Origin: Polytrichum commune
Lineage: Eukaryota > Streptophyta > Polytrichopsida > Polytrichales > Polytrichaceae
NCBI GenBank assembly: GCA_950295325.1
Contig: OX485808.1
Location: 25,504,527-25,568,526, forward strand
DNA: 64,000 nt
Direction: 5' to 3'
Below are positions 12,526 through 24,252 of this stretch, piece by piece; position 1 is the stretch's first letter, and every line of letters starts with the position of its first letter. The position numbers and the translations under genes were made by a program. Under the pieces are notes generated by a model, which was not told the DNA's origin, did no database searches, and worked only from the letters and a program-made list of their open reading frames with translations.

Positions 12526-12840
12526 AATTAATTAAATTAGTTATTACATTAATTATAGTAAATACATTATTTATATTAATTACTTATACTAGTAATTACA
12601 ATAATTAAAAACCTTTTGTAACACCTTTTGTAACACCTTTTGTTGTTAATAAATATGAGACACATGCTCAGGTGAAGGGAATAAGTTAAACGTGAAATAT
12701 ATAAATCTGATGACAGAAAATTGACACAAATTTTGAATAATGTCCGAATTGACAAAAACTCATAGCTTTGAGCTGATTTTGTCACTTCGGACATTTTAGT
12801 GTCACATTTTTGTCAATTATACACCCATTTCCTTGTAGTG

Positions 12841-14814
12841 CTTCCTCACTATTTGGGATAATCAATGTACCCAATATTTTTGTATTAATTGGTGTACTGG
12901 ACATTATAATATTTAAATACACTCTAAACTTCATTATATTACGCTTGTGGCAACTAAAGTGCACATGATATTAAGGAGTTATGTAGTGTTAACATGGATG
13001 TGTGATAAATGAAAATTAGTGTAGCATGTCACATTATAGGACAACACAAAGTCAACATTGTAATAATGACAATAATTATAACAATGACAAGGTGATGTGT
13101 GTGAGCATGTGGTTTGATTCTTTGGTGGTTTATTTTGATGTCAACACATGTGATGTATGGGAGGGAACATGACAATAAGGAGTGACATTTAAATTGAGAG
13201 CATATGGTCCTTAGGGTTTGAGGATATAAGAGAAGGAGTACCAATTATGAGGTTGATATTACGGAGATTAGAGTGCACCATAGTCTTATAATTGAAAATA
13301 AGTTTGATTATATACTCAACAAAACTTCAATAAAGGAAATGATTTAGAGAGAGAGAGAGAGAGAGAGAGAGTTGTTTTTTTTCAAAGTTTTTTTCAAAGC
13401 TTGATCTTCCTCTTTTCAAAGGCCTTATCCTTTCTATTCTTCATCAAAATAAAGCAAGGGTGGGTGGGTGGGATTTTCTTTCATCACAAGTCTATTACTC
13501 ACCAAAACATAGTATCCGTCATTGTAGCTATGGATGTAGTGCTATTTTCTACATCATATGAAGTAGTCTGAACTTTCAACAAGGAGTATGTATTCTCATT
13601 AGAGTGGTAGATATATATGCTATCATGTTTCCTTGCTTTCAAATCAAAGTTTGATAGCATAAAGTACTAAAATGTAATGATGTGTGTCATGGTCACAAAA
13701 ACACATTACATATGGCAGCTGAGTTCAAAACATAGTCTAGTATGTCACTGCATTGTGCATAATAATTATTGTTACAACCAAGTAATAAGTTAAGGATGTA
13801 ATATGTAAACTTACATACCTCAATGTATGTATTCTCAATATCTCAACTACTTTCTAGAGTTTATGTACATATCAAGATACTAGTTCAAAGTAATATAGTA
13901 ACTTTCACAAGTATAAGATCATAAAGTGAAAGAATATTCAAACATGAGTAATGTACTATTGTTGGTGTTGAAAATGTGAAGAGCTAGCCTCAACTACATC
14001 GGTGCCAACCCAAACTTACAATTGTGTGTTAGAAAGGCGTGTGTCAGCTGTCTTCAGCTAAGCTTAGTTGCAATCCATGTCACACATTTACCTCACCTGT
14101 CAAGTCCATTGAATGTTTGTAAATACCAATACTCACTACAAAACAATGAGTATACAAACCTATTCTTTTGCCATATTGTGTAACTTCTTGGATAGTAACA
14201 ATCTTTAGTACACCAAACACCAAGCACTTCCACACTAGTCTTGTATCCACATTCTAAGCCAAGAGTTTGCTCCTTCAAGCATGTAAAAGAGTTTTCACAT
14301 GGAGGAGCTTAGGATTTAAGTATTGATTTAGTAAGGTATATTGGCCGCTTTAGGTCACTGAAACCCTAAAACGTGGAGCGTGGTAATTTTCCTTTACCAT
14401 GGTAAGTTAACTCATGGTTGGGTTTAGTTTAATGTTTTAACTGTGGTGTAGATTATACTAAGTGTTCTAGTCTTAGTAGAAGATTTTAATCAATTTTTCA
14501 AGAATGTTACATTCAATTATATCTCAAAGGCAAAATCTAGAGAGAGAGAGAGAGAGAGATGTGTAAGACAATTTGATACTTGATTTGTCCAATCGCAAAA
14601 TACGTTTTCATCAAATGAGTTCCTAAATTGATTACTTATCTTAATCGGACACATATATTTTAGTGATATGTCACTAGATCTGGATTGAAGAACGGATACC
14701 AAAAATACACGTGTGTAATAGAGATTGGATCATTGTGCTGAAAATATGATAACCATTCTAGTCTCTCTAGTCTACACAATTGGGGAAATCCACATGCCTA
14801 CTTAACATTTGAAC
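12841..14814. other. Intergenic, no gene seen
   Basis: AT-rich DNA with a (GA)n run at about 13346-13371 and another at about 14538-14559. Short open frames here have no family resemblance. Confidence 0.5.
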
Positions 14815-14985
14815 ACAAGATCTTCACTTTGATAATGTTTGAGATATTCATATGAGCTTTGAAAATCATGAGAAAAGTAGCTACATCCTTGATTTGGATT
14901 TGCTTACTGTCTCATACAAATCGTGTGTTTCATATCCTAGGAGAAGTGGGCTAGTTGGAAAGAGTAATCATTTAATCCCCATCTA
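14815..14985 (+). repeat. Dispersed repeat R1 copy
   Basis: Matches the 6665-6850 copy in order: ATCTTCACTTTGATAATG, GATATTCATATGAGCT, GATTTGGATTTGCTTACTGT, CCTAGGAGAAGTGGGCT. It is the best-preserved plus-strand copy. Confidence 0.75.
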
Positions 14986-15213
14986 CCTTACTATAAAATG
15001 TAAACATAAATATAATGTAATGTACATATTGAAATGCATCTTTTATTTGAATTCCATGTGAGCATAAAATATAATAAATGTGTCCAAATTTTGCCATGAT
15101 CTTGCTCCCTCATGTAGAGTTTCCAACACCAAGGCCTTTTTTAGTAAACGTTTTCAATGACAATGGATCCGGTGGTGGGAAAACCTTTTGTGTGGATCGT
15201 TGTATGATAGCAT

Positions 15214-15362
15214 GCCCGCATATACTAGTGTAGGTGACCAACGATTGGCTTCTACTAGCGGGGGACACTTTTAGCTCCAATTTGACTAGCAATAGTCATT
15301 AAATGCAACCAATACTGGTAAGAACCGTTCATTGGTGGCTTGCACCAATATGTGTGGGTGGA
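15214..15362. mobile_element. Small palindromic MITE, copy 1
   Basis: About 149 bp. The inverted ends, CCCGCATATACTAGTGTAGG on the left and GCACCAATATGTGTGGGTGG on the right, correspond to those of the copy at 19151-19304. The interior is also partly self-complementary (ACACTTTTAGCTCCAATTTG and GACTAGCAATAGTC). Confidence 0.7.
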
Positions 15363-16110
15363 CTATTGTATTGATACATATCCATATAATAATACTTGTT
15401 TGGTTAGTTCTTTACTTGCTCTCCGTTGTTTATTTTGACAACAACCGACAAACATCTTACAAGAAATCAATGACAACACCACCTTTGATGCGAGGCGGAG
15501 GCGTGGCTCAAGTGAGAGCCTCACCTTTAAGACATGAAAAGAAGGGTTTGTATGTAGTTAGAAGTTAGCAAAGAAACCATATAATAATCACTCACACTCA
15601 TCATACCTGTTGTACATGCCACATGGTTCTCAAAGTGAGTTTGACTGTTGAAAAGCAATCTGTAGTTGACCTTTGGGAGTATCCTTTAGCATTAAATTAA
15701 CTACAAAAAAGAAAGGGAAGTAAGGCTGTCAACAAATTTCGATTGCTTTTTGGATATTTAAATCTCTGTTTTCATACACTCTAATGTTGACTCGGTCAGA
15801 GGTCAACTGCTAGTTTTTTGCAACATAAAACATGTGAGCTTGGTGGATGAAAGTGCATGTGTCTTTTTGCATTATCCCACACCATGTCCCATTTTCATTG
15901 GCTCTATCTCCAAGAAGATTTCTCGGTTCCATCAACATTTTTGGCGTATACACAAACTTTGTTTCTGATTGACTGGACAGGTCAGCATTTTTAGAGAACA
16001 ATATGATGTTTATTTCATTCATTAGTTATATTATTTACATAGATTAAGTCCAAAATTATAATGTTATGAAACACAATATTTACCTGTGTTAAATTCATTA
16101 ATACTTTCTT

Positions 16111-16139
16111 AATATAATATAATATAATATAATATAATA
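16111..16139. repeat. (ATAAT)n microsatellite
   Basis: Five to six perfect ATAAT units. Flanking DNA from 15363 to 17600 is AT-rich and shows no gene. Confidence 0.9.
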
Positions 16140-17639
16140 AGCTCTAACCAATATGAATTATTTCTTCAGAGGAAAGTGTTACATGCATCTATTAGCGCCT
16201 TGTATGGGTGGTCATTTGGGAGTGATATATGACAAAGGTAGAGGATGTATCGAATGCTTGAGTTGGGCTTACATTTGAGCTCAACTTATGCATGTGAATG
16301 ATATATCTATAGTTCATGTCAAATTCCAGTTGTCGTTCTCTCTCTTTCTTCTACTCTCTTACATGGTGTCACCTTTTCTAGTTTGAAACAGTAAAGGTAA
16401 CATTTCACTAGAATCTTTTTGAAAAAATCCTAATGCATGTTGCTACCTCTTTCATTTATAACTTTTTAATATATATGACCACAAAATTCCTAGGGAGTCT
16501 AACTAGAACAAACATGTGTTATAAAATATGACTTTGAGACCTTTTTTGGAGTTAAAACACAAGAAAAAGTTGTAGTAGAAATGACTTTTAACCCCTAAGT
16601 GCTCACAAAGCCCAAATGTGCCAAAGTGCATGATCTTTTATGGGCTTTTTTTTTTAATTGAACAATATATGTTGTTATAATAAATTTACTATGTTAATTG
16701 CTATCCTATTTGGAATCTAAGGGTGAATATATTTTCCAAATTGAACCAAGCATGAGACATGGGGGTTTTTTTCAATCTTTCACCAATTGGGTTTTCTAGT
16801 TTACTTGCTCCCCCAACTTGTTGGTTTAGGGTTTTAGGGTCTTCACTGTCACGGGCCATATCTCCCTTTATTTTTGAAAATTATGCATCAATCATTTGAA
16901 GAAAATTATACAACCTTTATGCCACATCTACCGTAATGGTTTTCATTTTGAGGTCCACGTGTGTTGAACTTGTATTTAAAAAATCTAGACATATTATTCT
17001 TCACATGTAGACTTTTTGGTTGCTCTGTTGATATATTTCCACTATACCTAAATTTAATGCAAGATGTGTGAATCATGAGTGAAAATTTGAATGTTATGAT
17101 ATTAAATATGATGAGAAATTTAAATATTTATTTTGATGTTGAACCTATATAATCATATAAAAAAGTACTGAAAATATAGTCAATACAATTGCTAAGTATA
17201 TCATTATAATCAATTGTGCATTTACTATGGGAGGATCCTACAATAAGATTCAACATGTTATAATTTTGGATTAGGACTTAGTCTACTTTCACATAGATAA
17301 AAGTCATTTCGATCAAAAGATTGCGATAGGATCCTACAATGTCCAATTGCCATGGCAAGGCTTGTGGCCAATTGATCATTTTAAAGATTTAGGTGTCATA
17401 AATTTTCATTAGCTTTTGAATGATGTGTTTCTTGTTTGGCTTGAATTTGATAAGGAAACAAGGTCTATTATTCTCACTTTTAGGGATATATGTTTACTAA
17501 ATTGCTATAATATACCAACTAGAAAATACTTGGATGGTTGAACATCTCCAAGGCATTACTTACCTACATCCTTTACATCACTCTCTATGTGATTTAGTCA
17601 ATGCCATATTTTGGTATCCATATAAGGAAAGTGGGCCTT

Positions 17640-17810
17640 AAATGGACATTTTAAACTCTGCACCCACTTCTCCTAGGATATGCACTCACAAATTAGTGTG
17701 AGGTGATTAGCAAATCCAAATTAAGTCCATAATCCTATCCCTCATAATTATAGAGCTCATATAGATATTGCAAATTTTATTATCAAAGTGAAGATTTTCT
17801 TTCTTATTAC
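17640..17810 (-). repeat. Dispersed repeat R1 copy
   Basis: The reverse complement of the R1 core: CCCACTTCTCCTAGGATATG, then TTAGCAAATCCAAATTAAG and ATAGAGCTCATATAGATATT. Confidence 0.7.
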
Positions 17811-17892
17811 ATGATCGTATTGTTTCCTCCCCTCATCACCATGACTACAAATAAAATCCCCTTTTAAACACATGTCTTTTTGGTTTCCATTC

Positions 17893-18212
17893 TTAGGGTG
17901 GGTGTCCATCAGGGTTCGGTTCCAAGAAACTTGAATTTCAAATCGCCCCTTCATGGACTTTAACTTCAGACTCAAGATTGGATCCAAGCTTCAAGATTGA
18001 TTTCTCAAACTAGCAGAAGTAGTTTCTTGAGTGGGACCAAAGATATTTGGCATGAAATTGATGCCATATGAGCACCACTTCCTTTTTCGTAGCTTGGATT
18101 TGAACCCTAGTGTAAAACCCTTGGATCCAAACTTTTGCTCTTGAGCAAAAGGGCCACTTGATTTTTTGAGTTTCTTTGGTCTTGGACCCTAGTGTAAATC
18201 CTTTTAATAGAT
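17893..18212 (+). repeat. Dispersed repeat R3, second copy in a ZFYVE26 intron
   Basis: About 320 bp alignable end to end with 62945-63245. Shared landmarks in order are GACTCAAGATTGGA, CAAGCTT, TTGGATCCAAA(C/T)TTTTGCTCT, GAGTTTCTTT and GACCCTAGTGTA. No protein resemblance was seen. Confidence 0.75.
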
Positions 18213-19150
18213 GCAAATTTGCTCATAGAATCCATGTAGGTTTTGATTATGGGTTAGTCTTTGGCTCAATTTTACTTGAACCTTAGTTAGAACTATTTTA
18301 GTCATTTATTGACAACATGTCAAATCAATGATACTTGTGAATCATTCTAGTTCTTTTCAATGGTGCATGTCAATGTATGGGGAATACCGAGGTTTAGTTA
18401 CGAGCTAGACGAATTTTTTTGGAGGTTTCCAAATGAGTTTGCAATGACTAGGATGAAGTACCGTTGTAAAATTGTCGAGGTCAAAAATTGACCGGTTGAG
18501 GGATCATAATTTGAGATATTTACCGATACTTGAGATTTCCTTCAACACAAATTCACCCCCTTAAAAGCATAACATCAATTTTCTTTTAGAAAATGAAATT
18601 GCAACAAAACAAACCCGACTTACTATACATAACTTCAGAAACATACCAAAGTAAAATTTAGAAACTAAGAAATTTACCGAATGATAAAGGTTAATGTAGG
18701 AATCTAAGCAAGAAAAAAAATCTGGCTTTCAGTAGCTTCCGAGTAAAAAGAAAAGAAAAGAAAATCCGAACCTCTTTACAAACGGTTAGAAATGTACCGA
18801 TTTTTGTATAGAACTTCCCGGACTGTGGTGCATGTGCATGGAATTGACAACTTTTCAGCTGTTCAATTCTTTTAAATTAATGATTCATTTTTTAATATTT
18901 ATTTTTCCCCCATGGGTACATATTGCATTTCCTTTATAAGCGCATCCTAGCTGACTGGATTGAAGCAAGAAGAAAGTGCAATGGCATGTCCAAAACCATC
19001 ACCAACTACATAATCTTTGAATTTTGGATGATAATAAATCAGGATTAAATAGATCTAAATTCAAACATGCATTTGGACAAAATGATGTTGTCTGCATGTA
19101 CTTCTATCTGGATGCACTATGGTGCACAAAGGTGCACAAACTAATAACAT
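18213..19150. other. Intergenic, nothing recognised
   Basis: AT-rich DNA with no credible coding frame or repeat shared with the rest of the window. Confidence 0.5.
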
Positions 19151-19304
19151 GCCCACACTTATTGGTGTAGGTCACCAGTGAATGGTTCCTATTAGCAAGG
19201 GGCCACTTTTAGAGCTGGTTTAGCCAGTGAGAGCCACTAGATGCAACCAGTGATGATGATATTCATCATTCACAGATGGCCTGCACCAATAAGTGTAGGT
19301 GGGC
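19151..19304. mobile_element. Small palindromic MITE, copy 2
   Basis: 154 bp starting GCCCACACTTATTGGTGTAG and ending with the near-perfect reverse complement (CACCAATAAGTGTAGGTGGG). It matches the copy at 15214-15362 throughout, including GGCCACTTTTAGAGCTGG. A transposase must be supplied in trans. Confidence 0.75.
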
Positions 19305-20934
19305 TATAACCTAAGGTAGTGTCCACCATGTAACTTGTTGTGAACACACGTTTGTGGTGCATATTGTATTGATTGTAAAAGTTCACCTTTATATTGGTGT
19401 TTTGATCACAAAGTGTATGTATAGTCAGGATTGCCATTACATGCTTTATAATTCATGTCTTCCAAGTAACTCTTTTTGCAATGTGCGTGTATTGTTAGAG
19501 TCATATAACCATTACCCTTTAAAAAACAATATTCATGAAAACAACAAATTCACATGTGATGTTTTTTTCCCCAATGCCGACTCAATTTCTAATCTTGTGG
19601 AGGGCACTTGCACTTTGAAAAGAGTTGTAATTAGCCCAAAAAAAGCCTTGTGTAATTGGCAAAAGTTGCCTCCAAAGACTAATTCAAGCCGACATTTCTT
19701 GTATTCAAGAAAAACAGCATATATGACATTTTTACATGCCACGTGAGGTTTTCATGAATTCCTTGTTCTAACTCTATTATTAATTTTGAACAATATTTTT
19801 TTTGGATGCGCTTCAATCTAATCACACTCTGTGCAAATGGTGTAGTGTTAATGTCTTGTCATTGCAAGCATTTCGAAAAATTCCCATCAAAGTGTTTTTT
19901 CACAAGATTTCTAGAATTAAATGGTCGATTACAATTGGACTTAGGCATAAGTTGACACGAGATAAGTGGATATGGGATATAAATTTGAAACATGTCAACA
20001 CCATAATGGCCAACATTCCATAGGTACTTCAAAAATCTTCAACCAGTCATTAAGTGTTCAAAAGCACTGTGTAACCCAAAAGTGACATTGAGGACAGAAA
20101 CTGTTCTCGACTATTTTCAGTCCGAATTTGAAGGCATTTGCCACACTGTTCTAGAATAATTCAAGAAAGAGCTATTGTACAAATCTGCGAGATCAACCCA
20201 CTGACACCAAAAACAACAAATTTGAGGATGGACTGTAATTTTTATGAAGCGCGAAAGTTTTATGCTATCCTTCAAACTGCAAAGTTTTATAGTCCACCCG
20301 ACTCTTCCCTGGGCGTTGGCTTTCTACATGGTTCACATGTACTCGGAGTTCGTTGGCCGAAGATCTAGCCGTTCAAAGTGGCTCGAAAAATTTCATGTAG
20401 TTGCACTTGCTATGAGCTGTACAATGACCGCTTGGATTTGCATATTTCTCACTTCACAAATTCTCCCGCATTTTTGTAAGAAATGATATTCTCCTTGTAG
20501 TTTCCAACAACCTTGTGTAGACGACATCAAGTACAACAAAGGTTTATAGTTTTTGCAAATTTATCAAGTGGAGGGGGGAGCTAGTATGTGGAGCTCAAAT
20601 TTCTTAGTTGAAGTCGCCATGAAATTTGGAGTGTTGCCGGGCGTACCGAGGAATGAGGCGAGAAAAAGCTCGAGAAACACTGTAAGTGTAAGCTGTTGGA
20701 TATTGATAGGTGCTTTTGATACAAAAAAAATTACTGAAAAAGAGAATGGACGGTAACAAATTTCTGAGGTGTTTGTACCCTACTATACCCTCCCTATATA
20801 TGGTTGGATTTACATCTATAGCCATTGATCTCCCTGAAGAAAAATTCAAAAATGAACACCTACTACAGGGATCCTTCCTTGAGGAATATCCTATGTCACT
20901 TTGGAGTGAACCGGCCCCCATCTATCAATTTAGA
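19305..20934. other. Intergenic, no credible gene
   Basis: Several short open frames occur (the longest is 130 codons at 19354-19746, starting with GTG) but none shows a motif, domain or codon pattern of a real gene. Confidence 0.45.
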
Positions 20935-21125
20935 TCAGTACCTGGGAAGTTTTTGGACATAGTCGGTCAAGATCCTAGTGATTCTAAATCTAGCCGGTTA
21001 CATGTTGACATCTTCCGGTTTTGCTTCATTCATTTGAGGTATATTCTATAGATTTCTCTAAAACGATTGATAATTCTCCTGAAGTCTCCAACTTCAACCG
21101 GTTCATCTGTAACTAACCGGAATCA
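20935..21125 (-). repeat. Inverted copy of the 10235-10625 repeat
   Basis: Reads as the reverse complement of the tandem units at 10 kb. Landmarks are GTCGGTCAAGATCCTAGTGA, CATGTTGACATCTTCCGGTT and CTCCTGAAGTCTCCAACTTC. The two loci are inverted, 10.3 kb apart. Confidence 0.7.
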
Positions 21126-21839
21126 CGCAATGCAATAACTTCTCACTCTTGATTTCAATTTCTACTCATAAAAGTTGAATGGGTTGTTCAGACATTATAG
21201 AACATCAATGACTTTTCTGGATAACATTATACATTCTCAATGAACAGGTATACCACTGTGTAACGCCAAATAGTAAGTGACATTAAATAACCAACTTCGA
21301 GTACTAGGTTAGGGAGAGAGACTGATCTGGGGATTAGATACTAAAAGTCCTCCCCCACAAAGTGAAGTGCAACTTGAGAGCTCTGAATTACCCCAACATA
21401 TGTGTAAGTCGCTTTAGTTGTCTCTATGGTAACTACACCTATAAATCTCTTATTGTTTTATAATCCCCCTAATGCCTACCCATTGGTTACCTCAAAATAA
21501 TTTTGGAAGACCTTTTGTTCAGTTATTAAAATTTTGACGATTTAAATCTATTACTCTTATACGTGAATTTCACATCCAACCATATAGATGTTTGAACTGT
21601 GTAGGTGCAAAGAACTCCCAAAATATTGGTCATCCATGTATCCACTGTATCTAGAATAATAGAACACACTCTCCTACAATCCATAGCTCTTTTCCCATCT
21701 ACCACCCCCTCCCCTCCTCACCTTCACGCCTACCTCCACCAATCCACACAATACCAAGCCCCAACCTGCTTAGGAGACAAAAACGCGCTCATAATACCAC
21801 TTGGCACCCCCATCTCACACATCTCCAATTTCAAACCCA

Positions 21840-22290
21840 TACACATAAATGATAAATGGGGTGGAGAAAACATACATATTTGTTCCATTGCCATTGGCAA
21901 TCCCCACAAACCAATTACTCAAAATGGATTTCCCAAAACCACCTCCTAAACCTTGACAATCTCCTCTATGAACATAACCTACTTCTCATCAAAAAAACTA
22001 TCACAAAACACCAAACAAAAAGTAATACAAGACAAATTGCTCAACAACCCAAAAACCGAGCAATCACGCGATTGGTGACATGTCCGCTTGAGCAACGCTA
22101 TCCTGCACCTCACTCTAAAAATCCAAGAATGTAGCCCGAATAAAGATGTCATTGCAACATCACCAACAATACATATACATCCCCCTTTGCCCTTATACAT
22201 GATTACAAAGGCAATTTTCAAACCAATATCACATTACAAAGTTTAACATGGCTACAGGAAAGACACTTAGCATACTCCTCCGCACTTAAT
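21840..22290 (+). repeat. C-rich dispersed repeat R4, coding-like, copy 1
   Basis: The segment at about 22110-22290 aligns with about 34475-34645 (AATCCAAGAATGTAGCCCGA here, AATCCAAGAGTGTAATCCTA there). Conceptual plus-strand translations of both contain similar peptides around IHDYKGNFQ here and IHDQEGNFQ there, interrupted by stops. This suggests descent from a coding element, which I do not recognise. Confidence 0.5.
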
Positions 22291-23923
22291 TGTACAATGG
22301 CAATGATCTATTTTGGATCTTAGTTGCTATGTCAAAAGATTGTATATTGAGTGATGATGGTTTGAACAAATTTTGTTGAAATTATACAATGTTAGCTTAC
22401 GCTTTGAGGCTAGAATGTATGCATTCCACTTCTAACCTCTACTTCTTTTGCATCCTTACACATGCTTTGTATCTAAAGGTTGGCAACAATGAGGTGTTGA
22501 TTGATGAGAGCTTCCACTAGACTATGCTTGGCATTCATGCATGTACTCATGGACCCTGATTATTGAAATTTTTATTCTTGAAGCTAGAGTCAAAAGGGGA
22601 TACCCTTATACATGTTTTAGAATGCTATGAACATTTGTATTTCGAAATATTTTGTACTATATATTCTCACTAGTGGCGTTATTATAGGGTGACCCAACCA
22701 ATTGACATATCTCCTCTAAAATCGTAACACTCATAGGGCATTTTGGGTGTTTGTCTTTAGAATGACTAGTTGTAGCATTGACTGGAGGGGTTCTTGAATT
22801 AGAAACTCTTAGGTTTAACATTCTCTCATGAAGTTGTCCAAGACTTGGGTAATGAGGAAGTGCCACCACTTGCATTTCAAGTGTTTGGGATTGCAACACA
22901 AGGAAATGAAATTAAATGGATGCAATGACTCAACGTCAAACTATACTTGCGATGGAGGAAAGGGAGAGGGTGGTTGGAAGTAGCAAGGGTTGTTTGTAGC
23001 GATAGAATCCCTCCATTGTATAACGAGGTTTCATTATTTGTCCACCTTTACTGATTATGAATAAACTCAGTTGTGATTTTGAAGCACATCATGGTTTTTC
23101 ATATGCTCTAACTTGCGATGTTGAAGTTTGTCATGTGCATATTAAACATCAAAAATGAATGGATGACAATTGAAAGAATTATTGGTTTTGTGAAGTGAAT
23201 TGCACGCATGCATGGGACGTGTGTATCTAAAATTGAGAATCGGGGCTTTCCCATGCTTGTGTTGAGAAATATGAACGTTGATTCACTGTACATTTGTGCT
23301 CAAAGTTTTCATTAGGTCTTTGGTTGCATATCAACAAACATGTACTTTACACTTTGTTTGAGGTTCATCACTGTCAACCTCAATTTCTCACAACATAGAA
23401 GTTGTTGGTATACAATTACTTTAAAAAGTATGCAATGTCACGAGTTTTTGAATCTGTGTTCTTATATTAAATATGTGGGGAGGGGGGGAGAGTAAATGAC
23501 ATTCGTGGTTAGTCACAGGCTAAGTACCCACATTTTGTTTCCATTTTTTGTCGTAATTGTAACAACTATAGAGAACACCATATTTTTTGCATGTTTTTAT
23601 TGAAGTTGTGGTCAAGCATCACAACAATAATACAACAAGTTATGAAAATAATGGATTTTCTCACTTTTTTAAGTGTCCACAATCCCTAGGACCCAAAAAT
23701 GAGTGACTTTGGACTCCAAACTTGAGTTTTACTCCAATATATTCCACACTTTGTAGGGACACCATATTCTAGCATCACATTCCCAAAGCAGTTGGAAAAC
23801 TACCACTAACTTTTTAGGTAGGTGAGGGTAGGGAGAAGGATGAATGAATGGATGAATGAATGAATGTCTTTCTAAAAGCTTGTCAATGAAGCAAAGAGCG
23901 AAGAAAACTGAGCAACTGCGCTT
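22291..23923. other. Intergenic, nothing recognised
   Basis: AT-rich DNA with no supported feature until the promoter region of the second GDSL gene. Confidence 0.5.
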
Positions 23924-23961
23924 GGCCAACCGTGCGGCGCCGCACGGTTGCAGCGGGCAGC
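23924..23961 (+). promoter_or_regulatory. Palindromic upstream block of GDSL copy 2
   Basis: Contains a perfect 24-bp palindrome (23927-23950; half-site CAACCGTGCGGC), followed by GGGCAGC. It is GC-rich in an AT-rich setting and lies about 300 bp upstream of the ATG. The corresponding block occurs upstream of the other GDSL gene at 5253-5288. It is probably a dimeric transcription-factor site; the factor is unknown. Confidence 0.65.
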
Positions 23962-24052
23962 CCGAAATTAACTTCATCTCCGTTGACGCAACACGAGTTG
24001 AATGCTTTGAATACCAAAATCTCCACCACATTCACTCCTGATTCTAAACTAC

Positions 24053-24062
24053 TTATATATAT
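24053..24062 (+). promoter_or_regulatory. Candidate TATA box of GDSL copy 2
   Basis: TTATATATAT, 190 bp upstream of the ATG and about 100 bp downstream of the palindromic block. Position and sequence only. Confidence 0.5.
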
Positions 24063-24252
24063 CGCAACTCCTCCAACAAATTCCATCTCAAAAACCGGCT
24101 CCCAATCCAACAAACACTTGTGCAGCAATTTGGTGACCTTGTGGAGTTTGGAATTTCGATTTGCTCGTTTGTTTGATCATCAGCTGTAGCTAGTACCTGC
24201 TGTTGCTGCTGCTGCAGTTGAATTGGGAGGAGTTGAATTAATTGCAGGCCGG

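Larger units (their letters stand above)
11633..12840. mobile_element. Complete non-autonomous CACTA (En/Spm) element
   Basis: The element begins CACTACAAGAG and ends CCTTGTAGTG, the classic CACTA terminus in inverted orientation. It is flanked on both sides by the trinucleotide CTT (11630-11632 and 12841-12843), the 3-bp target duplication expected for this superfamily. Subterminal GACAAAAATGTGAC occurs near both ends in inverted orientation (about 11662 and about 12803). Its 1,208 bp carry no transposase. It contains a tRNA-like SINE segment and a minisatellite (separate entries). Such elements depend on an autonomous relative elsewhere in the genome. Confidence 0.9.

Noticed and set aside
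19354-19746. 130-codon open frame, plus strand
   Set aside because: Starts with GTG, no recognisable motif, AT-driven composition and a comparable frame on the other strand. Treated as chance.
24223-24252. Longer N terminus of GDSL copy 2 from 24223
   Set aside because: The first codon there is TTG. The first in-frame ATG is at 24253 and directly precedes the signal-peptide-like segment.
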